This document shows positions 46,525-56,773 of a DNA stretch of 64,000 bases, one piece after another. The notes beneath the pieces are model-generated. The model ran no database searches. It worked only from the letters and a program-made list of their open reading frames with translations, and was not told the DNA's origin. The translations under genes and the position numbers were made by a program. This stretch comes from Tetrapyrgos nigripes (taxonomy: Eukaryota > Basidiomycota > Agaricomycetes > Agaricales > Campanellaceae), in contig JAACJM010000066.1 of assembly GCA_013368315.1 (NCBI GenBank), positions 62,001-126,000 of the forward strand, written 5' to 3'. Each line of letters opens with the position of its first letter. The stretch's first letter is position 1.

Positions 46525-49500
46525 ATTACTCCTCTGCTACGTCATCAGTAGGAGTAGAACAGTACACCGGACAGTTAAAGAACAATCAATATAGTGTGTT
46601 ATACGCCTCTAGTGAGCGAGTCTTTCCTTCAGAACTAAGAATGTCAGCAATCACTCGTAACCGACAGATGCCATCAATCACACTCAAAACTGAATTAATC
46701 GGCAAGGTTACTGGCAGAAAAATCGACGCAAACGCCCTAATGGACAGTGGTGCAGAAGGCATAATCATCAATAGCCAGTTCGCACAAGAAAATCAACTCA
46801 CCCTTCTTCCTATCGAAAAACTGTTCCCAGTACGAAACGTTGACAGCTCCGAAAACACTATGGGATGGGTACAAGAATATACCATCCAAAATCTCCGTAT
46901 CTATTCCCAAGACAACAGAGCATATCACGAGGAGAAGGCTGAGTTCTACGTAACAGACATCGGGGATCACGATATAATCCTCGGTACCGACTGGTTGGAA
47001 GAACATAACCCAGACATAGATTGGTCAGTCTCGCGAATAGGCATGATCAGATGCCCGGAAACATGTATCATAGCGAATCCCCCCATTCTTCATTTGAAAA
47101 CTAAAACAAAACCTTTGAAATCCGCGGTCGTCGACTCAAGGACCCACCACAAAGATTACCAAGTCAGATGGTTGGAACCAATTGGACAATTCAAACCAGT
47201 AGCCCAATCAAAAATTGCAGGGTGACGCCGTCAGATTCCTATTCGATCCTTCCATCGAAGTTCGGAGGTAACGGCGATCTTTACTGAAGACAGTTGTGGG
47301 AGAGATACGATCCCAGAACAATGGGAACAAGACATAATGGAAGAACTGTTGGGGAACGAGGAAAGAGTAATGATGCTGGATGAGGAAACGTCAGGAACAC
47401 CAAACCTGAACATCTGTGTGGGGTTCACAAAGGCACAAGAGCTTGCAGAGGCAACCCAGAACATCCAGATTGATATACCTCTTAAAGATAAGATTCCTTC
47501 GCAATATCATCAGTTCCTACAAGTCTTTGACAAACAAACCTCAGAACGATTACCGAAACGTGGTGAATGGGATCATGCTATTGAACTAAAACTGGACTTT
47601 GAACCACGCCCCTGCAAAACGTACCCTTTATCCCCAAATGAACAAAAGGAACTCGACGAATTCATCAAAGAAAACTTAGAGAAGGATATATAAGACGTCG
47701 AAATCTTATGGCAAGTCCTTTCTTCTTTGTAAAAAAGAAAGACGGAAAACTACGACCAGTATAGGACTATTGCACCTTAAACAGAGGGACCGTCAAAAAT
47801 GAATACCCCCTACCGCTCATATCGGAACTCGTAGACAAACTAAAGGGGGCACAGATATTTTCCAAAATCGACGTCAGATGGGGATATAACAACATACGCA
47901 TAAAAAAGGGAGATAAATGGAAAGCGGCGTTTAAAACTAACCGTGGTCTTTTCGAACCAACGGTGATGTTCTTCGGTCTTATGAATTCTCCAGCTACATT
48001 CCAAGCGATGATGAACACTCTATTCAAGGACCTGATCGACTCTGGAAAAAGTCGTGATTTATATGGACGACATTCTCATATTCACGGAATCACTAGAAGA
48101 ACATCAATACATGGTAAAACAAGTACTTGCACGACTTCAGGATAACGACTTATACGCTAAACTGGAAAAGTGCACTTTCGAAACCAATTCAGTGGAGTTC
48201 CTCGGCCTTATCGTTTCACACAATACGCTGGCGATGGACCTGGTCAAGGTCGAAGGCGTGACCAAATGGCCAATCCCACGTAACGTCAAAGACGTACAAT
48301 CATTCCTTGGCTTTGGAAACTTCTACTGTCGTTTCATACGTGATTTCTCAAAAATCGCATGACCACTGTTCGATCTCACGAAGAAGGATCACCCATGGAA
48401 GTGGTCCGATGAAGCTGAAAAAGCGTTTCAGACGCTCAAAGATACGTTCACGTCTTCACCAGTCCTCCTCATGCCTGATCATTCTAAACTGTACCGAGTA
48501 GAAGTTGATGCATCAGATTACGCTACAGGAGGTATCCTGCAACAACAAGGACCGGACAATAAATGGCATCCCATAGCTTATCTATCAAAAGCTTTGTCCG
48601 AAACTGAGTGGAACTACAACATTCACGATAAGGAACTGTTGGCAATCATATGCAGACTGGAAGCCTGGCAACACTACCTGGAAGGCGGACCACATACTAT
48701 CAAAATCTTAACTGATCACGACAACCTCAGATATTTCACTACTGCTCAGAAACTTAGCCAGCGACAAGCAAGAATGGCCTTGTTTCTGACCAGATTCAAC
48801 TTCACGCTCACTCACAAACCCAGAAACCTTAATCGAAGTGATCCACTCTCTCGGAGACCAGACCATAAAGAGGGGGTCAAGAATGACAACAAAGATAGGG
48901 TCTTGCTTGATCCCAAATTCTTCAGGATCCGAGCAACGAGGCCAGGAACAGTGATCGCAATCGGAGATGCAGAGTTAAGAAGGCGGATTAAAGACTGCCC
49001 AAAAAGGGATGCCGAGGTCGTGAGTGCGTTACAAACTATCTTTAACAACGGACCGTGCACATTGGCAAAAAAACCTACAGGAATGGAATTATGAAGATGG
49101 AATCATCCTGTTCCAAGGAAAAATCTACATCCCAGACGACCAACAACTCAGGCGAGATATTGTCAAAATGCATCATGACAGCCTTACTGCAGGACATCCG
49201 GGACGATTCAAGACGTATGAACTCGTCAGTAGAGAGTTTCTGGTGGCCTGGTATGTCAGTATTCGTTCGTAATTATGTTGAAGGATGCGCTACTTGTCAG
49301 TTAACCAAGGCAAATAATCACCCGGCGCATGTACCATTAATCCCAAACGAGATACCGGAACGACCCTTTGGCACGATTACAACCGACTTCATCACAGATC
49401 TGCCGGAATGTGACAGTTTTAATGCAATTCACGTCACAGTTGACCGTTCAACAAAAACAGTTGTTATCTCCCCATGCAGAAAGGATATCGATAGTGATGG

Positions 49501-50641
49501 GACAATTGACCTGCTATTCAACACTTGGCGACGGTATGGCTTGTGGGACAAAATGGTGTCTGACCGTGGTCCTCAATTTGCAAGCCAAGTCATGAAGGGA
49601 ATATACGCTAAATTAGGTATCACCTCGGCACTCAGTACAGCTTATCATCCACAAACGGACGGCGAGACAGAAAGGTTCAATCAAGAACTCGAACAATACC
49701 TTCGAACCTTCTGTAACTACCGCCAAGATGATTGGGTCAAATACTTGCCTTACGCCGAGTTTTGCCACAACACTCGAACCCATTCAGCAACCGGAAAGTC
49801 ACCCTTCGAATTACTCCATGGATATCTACCCCAACTCTTCCCTACAATCAATCCTACTTCACACATACCAAAGGTCGAAGAACATCTTCAGAATCTGGAC
49901 AAACTCCGGGAGGAACTAAAAGCAAGTCTGTCAACCATGGCGGAAATGATGAAGGAACAAAACAAGGACCATATGGACGAAGGGATGAAATTTAAGGTTG
50001 GAGACAAGGTGTTACTAGACAGAAAGAATCTGAAGACAACGAGGCCAAAAGCTAAGTTGGCAAATCGTCGTCACGGTCCATTCGAAATCACTGACGTTAT
50101 TGGTGAAGTCAACTATCGACTCAAATTACCGAACACTTGGCGAATTCATCCAGTCTTCCACGCTTCACTTCTATCACCATACAAAGAAACCGAAGCTCAC
50201 GGAGTGAACTACCCAGGAGAACCAGCAGAATTACTCCCCGAAGACAACGAATACGATGTCGAGGCAATTTTGGACTCAAAACCAACGAGAAACCGTCGGG
50301 GAGTACAATACTTAGTCAAATGGCTAGACTATGCTGACTCAGAAAATTCATGGGAACTGGCATCAGGACTAACGAAACTGAAGGATATGATCGAAACCTT
50401 CCACCGAGAACATCCAGACGCTTATCGACCAGCGAACCTCATACAACCAGGAACAACAGTGCGCTCAATGGGAGTCACTATAGGAGATATATGGCGGAGC
50501 ATGCACGTACTTCGAACAAAGGCACAACTCAAAGAAGGAGTAATGTCTCAAATTGCTACCGTTCTATGTCCCCCTTCACACTTCACCGCACGACTAGATG
50601 CGGAATTCCGTCATCATTCATCCATTGCATTTCCCCGTTAA
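46521..50641 (+). pseudogene. Pol of gypsy A copy 2: protease, RT, RNase H, integrase, chromodomain
   Basis: Protease ALMDSGAEGIIINSQFA (46735). RT starts KTYPLSPNEQKELDEF (47615), with MASPFFFVKKKDG and [11 protein letters not shown]; an extra A in a five-A run at 48045 shifts the frame just before the catalytic YMDD. RNase H: RVEVDASDYATGGILQQQ (48490) and ILTDHDNLRYFTT. Integrase is open from 49055 to 50641: VRNYVEGCATCQLTKAN, TTDFITDLPE, SDRGPQFAS, QTDGETERFNQELE, then the GPF/Y-like HGPFEITDVIGEV and a chromodomain (YDVEAILDSK, YLVKWLDYADSENSWE). Stops: TAA at 47691 after a frame shift, TAG at 47762, TGA at 48359 (CGA in relatives). Confidence 0.93.
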
Positions 50642-50754
50642 ATCTCACTCCGCCTTGACGACACTAACAGATTAAACGGCGTCTACTGTCAAACCCATCT
50701 CCAAACAGCGAACTGGTCGCTCGCGTGATACGTACGTCATACTCGGCAACAATT

Positions 50755-50762
50755 ATAAAAGA
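50755..50762 (+). promoter_or_regulatory. Possible TATA box for the 3' accessory ORF
   Basis: TATAAAAG lies 82 nt upstream of the ATG at 50844 and after the pol stop. Its position suggests a separate short transcript, though a chance match cannot be excluded. Confidence 0.35.
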
Positions 50763-50843
50763 TACCACACCAGGGAGGAGAACAACAGAACAGCATCCAT
50801 CACTACCAGCCAGACAACAATCACTCGTACTCTCACTACCGCA

Positions 50844-51334
50844 ATGTCAACGATTCCCTCTACCGTCTCCACTGCTCAGATTACATCTCTCACGTGCCCA
50901 ACTAACGGAGGCGTTGTACATACGGACGACACTCAGGATGTCAATGTCGACTCTCGAAACAACACCAAGGGCCTCACAATGGATGTAAACGTTGCACATG
51001 GGGAGGAGAGGATGGGCCAGGGCGATGTATATTGGGAAGAGGACATAGGGCTACATGTGTAGTTCATAGAACATCCCTACAAGCAGAACACAGAGGAAAC
51101 CTGGGATGGGGACACGGCAGCATATGGGGGGCACACATCGTCTTACAGAACGACAACAACAATGGGTGGGGTACATCAGGCTGGGGTTCAACGACTGACG
51201 TCACAGGATGGGGCGAACCCAGCGACTTAACTCAGTATTGGCCAGAACAGCGGGAACTAGACAAACGACTCCACGAACAATGGGCGAAACACTGGGCGGA
51301 CGGGCTCCCGAGCTCCGGTGAAAGCTCGTCTTAA
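50844..51334 (+). CDS. Gypsy A 3' accessory ORF with WG/GW repeats (frame-broken)
   Basis: Between the pol stop and the 3' LTR there are about 700 bp with coding character. One frame starts MSTIPSTVSTAQITS at 50844 and runs to 51062. A second frame, open well upstream and ending with TAA at 51334 just before the purine tract, encodes NLGWGHGSIWG, NGWGTSGWGS and VTGWGEPSDL, five Trp-Gly pairs in about 45 residues, then a charged helix (EQRELDKRLHEQWAKHWAD). The two are probably one gene with a -1 shift between about 51000 and 51100. WG/GW repeats are the known docking motif for Argonaute proteins, but no function has been shown here. Confidence 0.5.
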
Positions 51335-51345
51335 AGAGGGGGTAA

Positions 51346-51877
51346 TGTCATGAATCACTCCCCGCCTATTCATTTCCTTTCTATTCTTTTCCTTTTACTA
51401 CCCATTTCCCACTCTATTTACTTCTAACCCCATAAACATCAACTATTTCCCATCATCGTCTATAGTTACCATCTCTCTAGATCTATGACTCACACACTTA
51501 TCTCCTCTGCTTTCTATCTCCACGGACATTCCCACTGTCAATCATCCTTTATGATCCAGTACCTTCATCTATCCATATTTAACTTATCATTCTCTCGCCT
51601 TTGACGTCTCCACATGATACCGTCTATTATTACCTACTTCTTCCCATCTGCTCGCGCATCACTTATATACCTACTATCCTTGTAACCTATCCCTTAGTTC
51701 GTTCGCTTCGTCTCCGCTCCGTACTATCACTATGCAGTGTAGAGCCTAGTCAGCTTACTCTCTCTATCTCTCTATCTCTCTGTCTCTCTATCTCTCTCGA
51801 TCAATCTATTCTCTTGTAACTGGCTTTCTTGTATTGTGTGACTTGGGTGGTTATTGAGTGTACTGACAACCTTGACA
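51346..51877 (+). repeat. 3' LTR of gypsy A copy 2
   Basis: 532 bp, same ends as the 5' LTR. At most of the 11 differing sites this copy keeps the CpG and the 5' LTR has TpG or CpA. The transcript-start segment here is AGTTCGTTC (51696-51704). Confidence 0.96.
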
Positions 51878-52427
51878 GCTCCAGTGTTATTGATCTGAGT
51901 GAGGTACATCTTGATGAGATCAATAGTGGCACCAGGGTGAGTGTTGCAAGGAATCTCCATGTTCATAGCCTGTTTGAAGTTCTGGAAGACTTCAGTGGCT
52001 CCAGGCTTACTGTAAAGATCTTTGAGGAGACCCCACATCTCCCTGGCTGTGTCAATGTCATTGAGTTTGAGACTGATGGCTTGGGTGACACGGAGTTTGA
52101 TGATTCCTTGTCCCAATCTATGGCTTCTCCACCAGTGATAGCAAGGAAGATGGTTGGTGGAGGAGTATCATTGCTACCATCATCACTACCAGCAGATGCA
52201 GCAGGGTTGGTAGGTGGAGCAGCAGGTGCTGTTTGAGTGCCTGCATCAGTGATGGCAATGGTTCTGGGATGAAGAGTGTTGAGAACATAGAAGATCCCTT
52301 GGGATTGGAGCCAGGACTTGGACTTGCTGGCCCAAAGGGTATAGTTGGGGCCAGTGAGTTCAGAGACAGTAGTCATGAAGTTGTTTCCAGAAGACATTTT
52401 CAAAATGTGATCTGGGGATAAAACCAT
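51878..52427 (-). pseudogene. Copia gag, N-terminal part
   Basis: Reads MSSGNNFMTTVSELTGPNYT (start at 52397 or 52427), WASKSKSWLQSQGIFYVLN, then in a second frame VTQAISLKLNDIDTAREMW, LLKDLYSKPGATEVFQNF and YLTQINNTGA. This is the typical copia Gag. The frame ends at the gypsy A insertion and continues at 43904 in the same reading frame (HTKIPMYLQYMIVINKLP). One frame shift lies near 52000-52110. Confidence 0.88.
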
Positions 52428-52680
52428 CTGTCAGCATAACATCCTATATGCAAAGGGACAGTGGTGTTAAGGACATGCCATGAAAGTAAAAATAGCTGTG
52501 CTGAAGTGCACTATGACAGTGATTATCCCCAGTGTGCAATTTAGCAGCTTGCAGCCATGAAAGGTGCTACTGAGCACATACACAGCAGCCATGAAGGCAC
52601 CATTCTGCAGCCACTAAGGGTGCTACCAGGTATTACGCAGTCTAGGATGGCTGCCAGTGATGGTGCAGTGTCCAGGGCTT

Positions 52681-52695
52681 GCGGGGCCCATAACC
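52681..52695 (-). promoter_or_regulatory. Copia primer-binding site for an internal (half) initiator-Met tRNA
   Basis: Directly next to the 5' LTR the minus strand reads GGTTATGGGCCCCGC. Its first 12 bases are the complement of the anticodon stem-loop of eukaryotic initiator tRNA-Met (GGGCCCAUAACC). Drosophila copia and yeast Ty5 prime from such an internal tRNA segment rather than from the tRNA 3' end. Confidence 0.75.
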
Positions 52696-53009
52696 TGTTG
52701 AGCAGGCTATGTTCTATATATGTAGCAGCAACTGCATACTTACCTGGGATGTGAGAGTGCTTGTTAGAGCAAGTTGTTAGAGCTTAAGAGCAATGAGATG
52801 TAGGAGAATTCCTGTTATTAGAGGGCAATCTACAAGCCCTTTTATACTGTTCTAGAGAGTACAATACATGTGATACCTAAGAACAATAAACTACAAACAA
52901 TAAGATATGGACAAATAAGTCCCAGACAATAAAGCATAGATAATAAGATTCTTATCACATCATTGTTGTGATCCCTTTTTGTCTGCTTACATAATCTGCC
53001 AATTCAACA
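52696..53009 (-). repeat. 5' LTR of copia
   Basis: 314 bp; on the minus strand it begins TGTTGAATTGG and ends GCTCAACA. It differs from the partner at 33424 by eight substitutions, two 1-bp gaps and an 11-bp gap. Confidence 0.93.
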
Positions 53010-56000
53010 AGAATAGCCATCATTGAAGATGTCCTGAATCAGCTGGAAAAGAAGGCAACAGAAGCACAGAAAGAAGAAATGTCAGGCAACATGTCCAAGG
53101 ATGATGTTGAAAAGGCACTTAAACTCACAAAGAACAATACATTGTGTAGTCTTGACAGAATCCTGTATGAACTGTACAAAAATCTTCATCAGAAAGCACA
53201 AGCTGCAGAGGCCAATGGAGAAACAAGAATTTTTGATGTTGTAGAATTTCTAACTGCTGCGTACAATGACATCATGTATGGATGTACCCATTATACAAGA
53301 AGAATGACCAAATGGAAATTGCAAACTACTGCCCAATCACTATCCTAAATACAGATTATAAGATCATGACAAAAGTTTTAGCAATACGACTATTGCATGC
53401 AGCGCCACACCTGCTGCACAAAAAGCCAGGCTGGATTCGTACCTGGTAGGCTGATTACAGACCAAACAAAGGTAATCTGCATGATCAGACTATGCAGAGG
53501 TGACAGAAAACTAATGGTCTAATTGTCACATTGGACCAAGAAAAGGCATATGACAAAATTGACCATGACTACCTATGGCAAACATTAAGGAAATCTGAAA
53601 TCCCAGAACCCTTCATAAGGACAGTATCACACCTGTATGACCAGGCCCACACACAAGTCATGGAGGAGTTCAACAAGGCAATCCACTCTCATGCCTACTT
53701 TTTGATCTTGCAATTAAACCTCTAGCTGCAATGCTTCAGAACTCAGAACTAAAAGGATATGAAATACCTGGGGAAAAAGAAAAGCTAATTGTGAACCTTT
53801 ACACAGCTGTCTTCCTGAGTGCAGAAGATGACTTCAAAACACTCCAGTAAATACTAGACAAATGGTGCATAGCATCTAAAGCAAAATTGAACATAGCAAA
53901 ACAGAAATCATACCTATAGGAACAGCCACCTATCGTGCTAGAGTCATAAACACAAGAACAACAAAAGATAACCAAACCCCCCTACCAGAATGGCTACACA
54001 TTGCCATTGAAGGAGAGGCTACAAAAATCTTAGGTGCCTGGTTTGGAAACAGGATTAGTAACACAAGTGTTTGGGAACCAACACTAGAGAAAATTGATAC
54101 CCACCTAGAACATTGGAACAAGGGACACCCAACTATGGAAGGCTGGTGCCACATAGTTCAAATGGTCATTGGAGGAATGACCCAATACCTAATGCAAGTG
54201 CAAGGGATGCCAAAACCTATTGAGAAGAAAGTGACAAAGAGAGTTCAGAACTTTATATGGGCAGAAAAACAAAAAAAAACCCAGTAAATAAATCAACAGT
54301 TCATGGACCAATAGAACAAGGAGAAAGGAAAGTCCTTGACATTGAAGCCCGAAATGAAGCAATAGAAGTAATGTTGGCTGAGTCTTACCTGACCTTTGGT
54401 ACCGACCATCCACTCTGGGCTAAAGTAGCCAATGCACTCTTTGCCCATCACACACCATCATCTCAGACAGAGAAATGTTGCACAGGAAGTGAAGGAAAAC
54501 ATACTTCTGCAATCATGGAAGACTTCAATAAAACCAATGCCAATGATGGCAGAGACAAATGATCTACAAGTGCTACTACAAACCTTTAAAGAGCACGGAA
54601 TTAGACAAGAGGGTTGAGCCTTTGGAAGGGAGATCCTGTGAGAACTGCCTATCTGGTATCATAAACACACTGACTCAAAGATCAGGCAATTGAACCACTT
54701 GTCAGCAAGTGAATTCCTATGAGCAAATCACAGCATACACACAGTAGGACAAGCAGAACAGCTGGCAGCTCGCTTAAATGAACCTGCACATGCAGCTGAC
54801 AACTTGTGTCTCTGTGTGCAATGCATGTGGATAAGCACAACCTTTAACTGCCTCAGTCCTCATGTGTGTATGAAGAGAGCAAAAGACTTACTGGACACCC
54901 TCCCTGGAAAATGGGACCCAAGGAAAGAACAACTGGAGGACTATGAACTACAGAATCAACCCAAGTCTGACAATAAAGATATTACACTGTTCGACAATAG
55001 AATCACAATGCACAGGTCCATCACTGACACCTTCTGTGTTTTCACAGAAGGAATAACCTGTAACGAACCCCTAACACAAAGCAACATGAATAATTAGCTA
55101 TCAATCTGGTAATCGTCACCACAGATGGATCTTGCCTAGAAAACAGACACTTAGATGTGAAAGCAGGGGCAGGAGTTTACTTTGGAGAGAATGATTGTAG
55201 GAATGCCTCATTAAGACTCCTGAATCACTTATTCAAACTAGAAGTGGGAAGAGTCGTCCAAACCCCCCTAGAACAATCTAACCAAACTGGAGAAGTAGTA
55301 GCCATCAAGCTGCTAGAAGAAGAATTAACTATTGAAACAGACTCAAAATATGCACAAGCCCAGCCTCCAATGTCCATGTAAATGAGGACAAAGGCTATAT
55401 CAGTGTTAAAAATCACGAGCTGCTGAAAGCAACAGTGACCAGCCTTCAGAAACGTAAACAAAAAACCCAGTTCAAATGGGTGAAAGGAATGCAGCTGCTG
55501 ACAGACTTGCTGGTGCTGGAGCTGAGAAAAATGATACTGACAACATCTACGTCAGAAAAGCCCCACCACTAGAGATCACTGGAGCAAAACTTAGTACCAT
55601 GACCCAGACACTGGCCTACCAGGCAATATGAGAAAGAAAGATGAAAAATGAAAAATGAAAAAACAGACCTAGACAGAGAACAGTCCAGAACCTCAAGAAA
55701 GTCAGAGCCCAGGTGGAGGAAGCTTTCAAGATAGTCCCAAAAGCAGAAGCAATCTGGAGGGCAATCAGACATAAAGATTTTGTGACAAAAACTAGGAACT
55801 TCCTCTGGATGACAACACACGACACATACATGACCAGATCACTATGGCAGCGCACTACCTTCTCATCAGAATAACAGGAACGGGTGATATGTAAGCACAA
55901 CAATCAACTGGAGGACATGGAGTATATATTGACATCCTGCAAGTCTCCAGGCCAAAATGTGGTATGGGAACTTGCAAAAAGGCTGTGGGAACGGAAGTCC

Positions 56001-56384
56001 CAAAAAGAATGGTACTGTCCAGGAATAGGAACAATCCTAGGAGCTGCTACTGGAGAAATAAAGGGCAAAGAAACAGAAAAAATCAAATCTGGGGAAACAA
56101 GGTTATGGAGAATACTAATAGCAGAATCTGTGTACCTGATCTGGGTCCTCCAGTGTGAGCAGGTAATTGCAAATGAAAATGCACAATTCTCAGATGGTTG
56201 AAAATGATCAACGAAAGGCTCAAACTTGACACCCAAATCACGAACAAGAAATTTGAAGGCAAAGCTCTCTCAAAGAAGCTAGTAGAAGACAGGTGGAGAG
56301 GTCTCCTCCACAACGAAGCAAAACCTACCTAAAAACTGGACAAATATAACAGGGGTTTTAGTGGGTATTGAGCAAATTTACTGA
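53010..56384 (+). pseudogene. LINE ORF2, 3' part: reverse transcriptase and RNase H
   Basis: The frame continues from 33423 across the copia insertion (SKDERI then AIIEDVLNQLEKKATEAQ). RT blocks are CPIYKKNDQMEIANYCPITI-like text near 53290 in a shifted frame, SQAGFVPGRLITDQ, LDQEKAYDKIDHDYLWQTL (53530) and KLNIAKTEIIPIGTATYRA. RNase H follows with VTTDGSCLEN (55118) and TIETDSKYA. The C-terminus ends TGVLVGIEQIY at 56384, a tail typical of this LINE group. The FADD region is degenerate (NLYTAVFLSAEDDF), and many frames are broken. Confidence 0.88.
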
Positions 56385-56734
56385 GGAGGACTGGGAATCG
56401 GGAGAGGTGAAGAACTCGCCTTGATGAACAATTTTTCGCAAGGGTCGAGGAAACTCATCCCAATGAACGAACCCAGTCCAACCTGAGCACCCTGGCCTAA
56501 GTGATAAACTTCAACTATAATCCTATACCTGCTCTGAGTCCCACACTCAGTGTGCAAAAGCATTTCCCCTTGGAGGAACTCTATGTCTACAATTATGAAT
56601 TCACTATGTCTACCTATGCAACAGTATGTAGCAACGAGGTTGAAATCCCTCGTGCCCCTGACTGCAAGCTTGAGACAACAACCCCTTGTTGTTGAGCAAC
56701 ATGGCTTCTGTGTACATCTCAGAAACACACCTCC

Positions 56735-56758
56735 AAAAAAAAAAAAAAAAAAAAAAAA
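56735..56758 (+). repeat. LINE poly(A) tail
   Basis: A run of 24 A, about 350 bp after the ORF2 stop and immediately before the right copy of the target duplication. It marks the 3' end of the LINE. Confidence 0.9.
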
Positions 56759-56773
56759 GAAGAGAGAGTTGTT
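56758..56773. repeat. 16-bp target-site duplication, right copy, of the LINE
   Basis: Exact repeat of 28248-28263. The first A may belong either to the tail or to the duplication. Confidence 0.85.

Larger units (their letters stand above)
43905..51877 (+). mobile_element. Ty3/gypsy chromovirus family A, copy 2, full length
   Basis: 7973 bp with two 532-bp LTRs and a perfect 5-bp target duplication GCTCC (43900-43904 and 51878-51882). It is inserted into the gag of the copia element, in the opposite orientation. Order: LTR, primer site, ORF0, gag, pol with chromodomain, a 3' ORF with WG/GW repeats, purine tract AAAGAGGGGG (51333-51342), LTR. Stops and frame shifts disable gag and pol, but integrase and the 3' end are well preserved. 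Confidence 0.97.
33424..53009 (-). mobile_element. Ty1/copia retrotransposon inserted in the LINE, itself carrying four insertions
   Basis: Direct repeats at 33424-33749 and 52696-53009 are its LTRs. The flanks are a perfect 5-bp duplication AGAAT (33419-33423 and 53010-53014). Read on the minus strand the order is LTR, primer site, gag, protease, integrase, reverse transcriptase, RNase H, LTR, which is the copia order. Four later insertions interrupt it: gypsy A (43905-51877) and three copies of a 1.65-1.70 kb element. Without them the element would be about 6.6 kb. Confidence 0.95.
28264..56757 (+). mobile_element. Non-LTR retrotransposon (LINE), split by nested elements
   Basis: The LINE itself is 28264-33423 plus 53010-56757, about 8.9 kb, with a copia element and its own insertions in between. 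It has ORF1 with a zinc knuckle; ORF2 with an apurinic-type endonuclease, reverse transcriptase and RNase H; a poly(A) tail of 24 A (56735-56758); and a 16-bp target duplication. It matches the Tad-like LINEs common in agaricomycetes. It is full of stops and frame shifts. Confidence 0.93.

Noticed and set aside
55569..55903. Minus-strand hydrophobic frames in the LINE
   Set aside because: Antisense of the RNase H region of LINE ORF2; no independent evidence.
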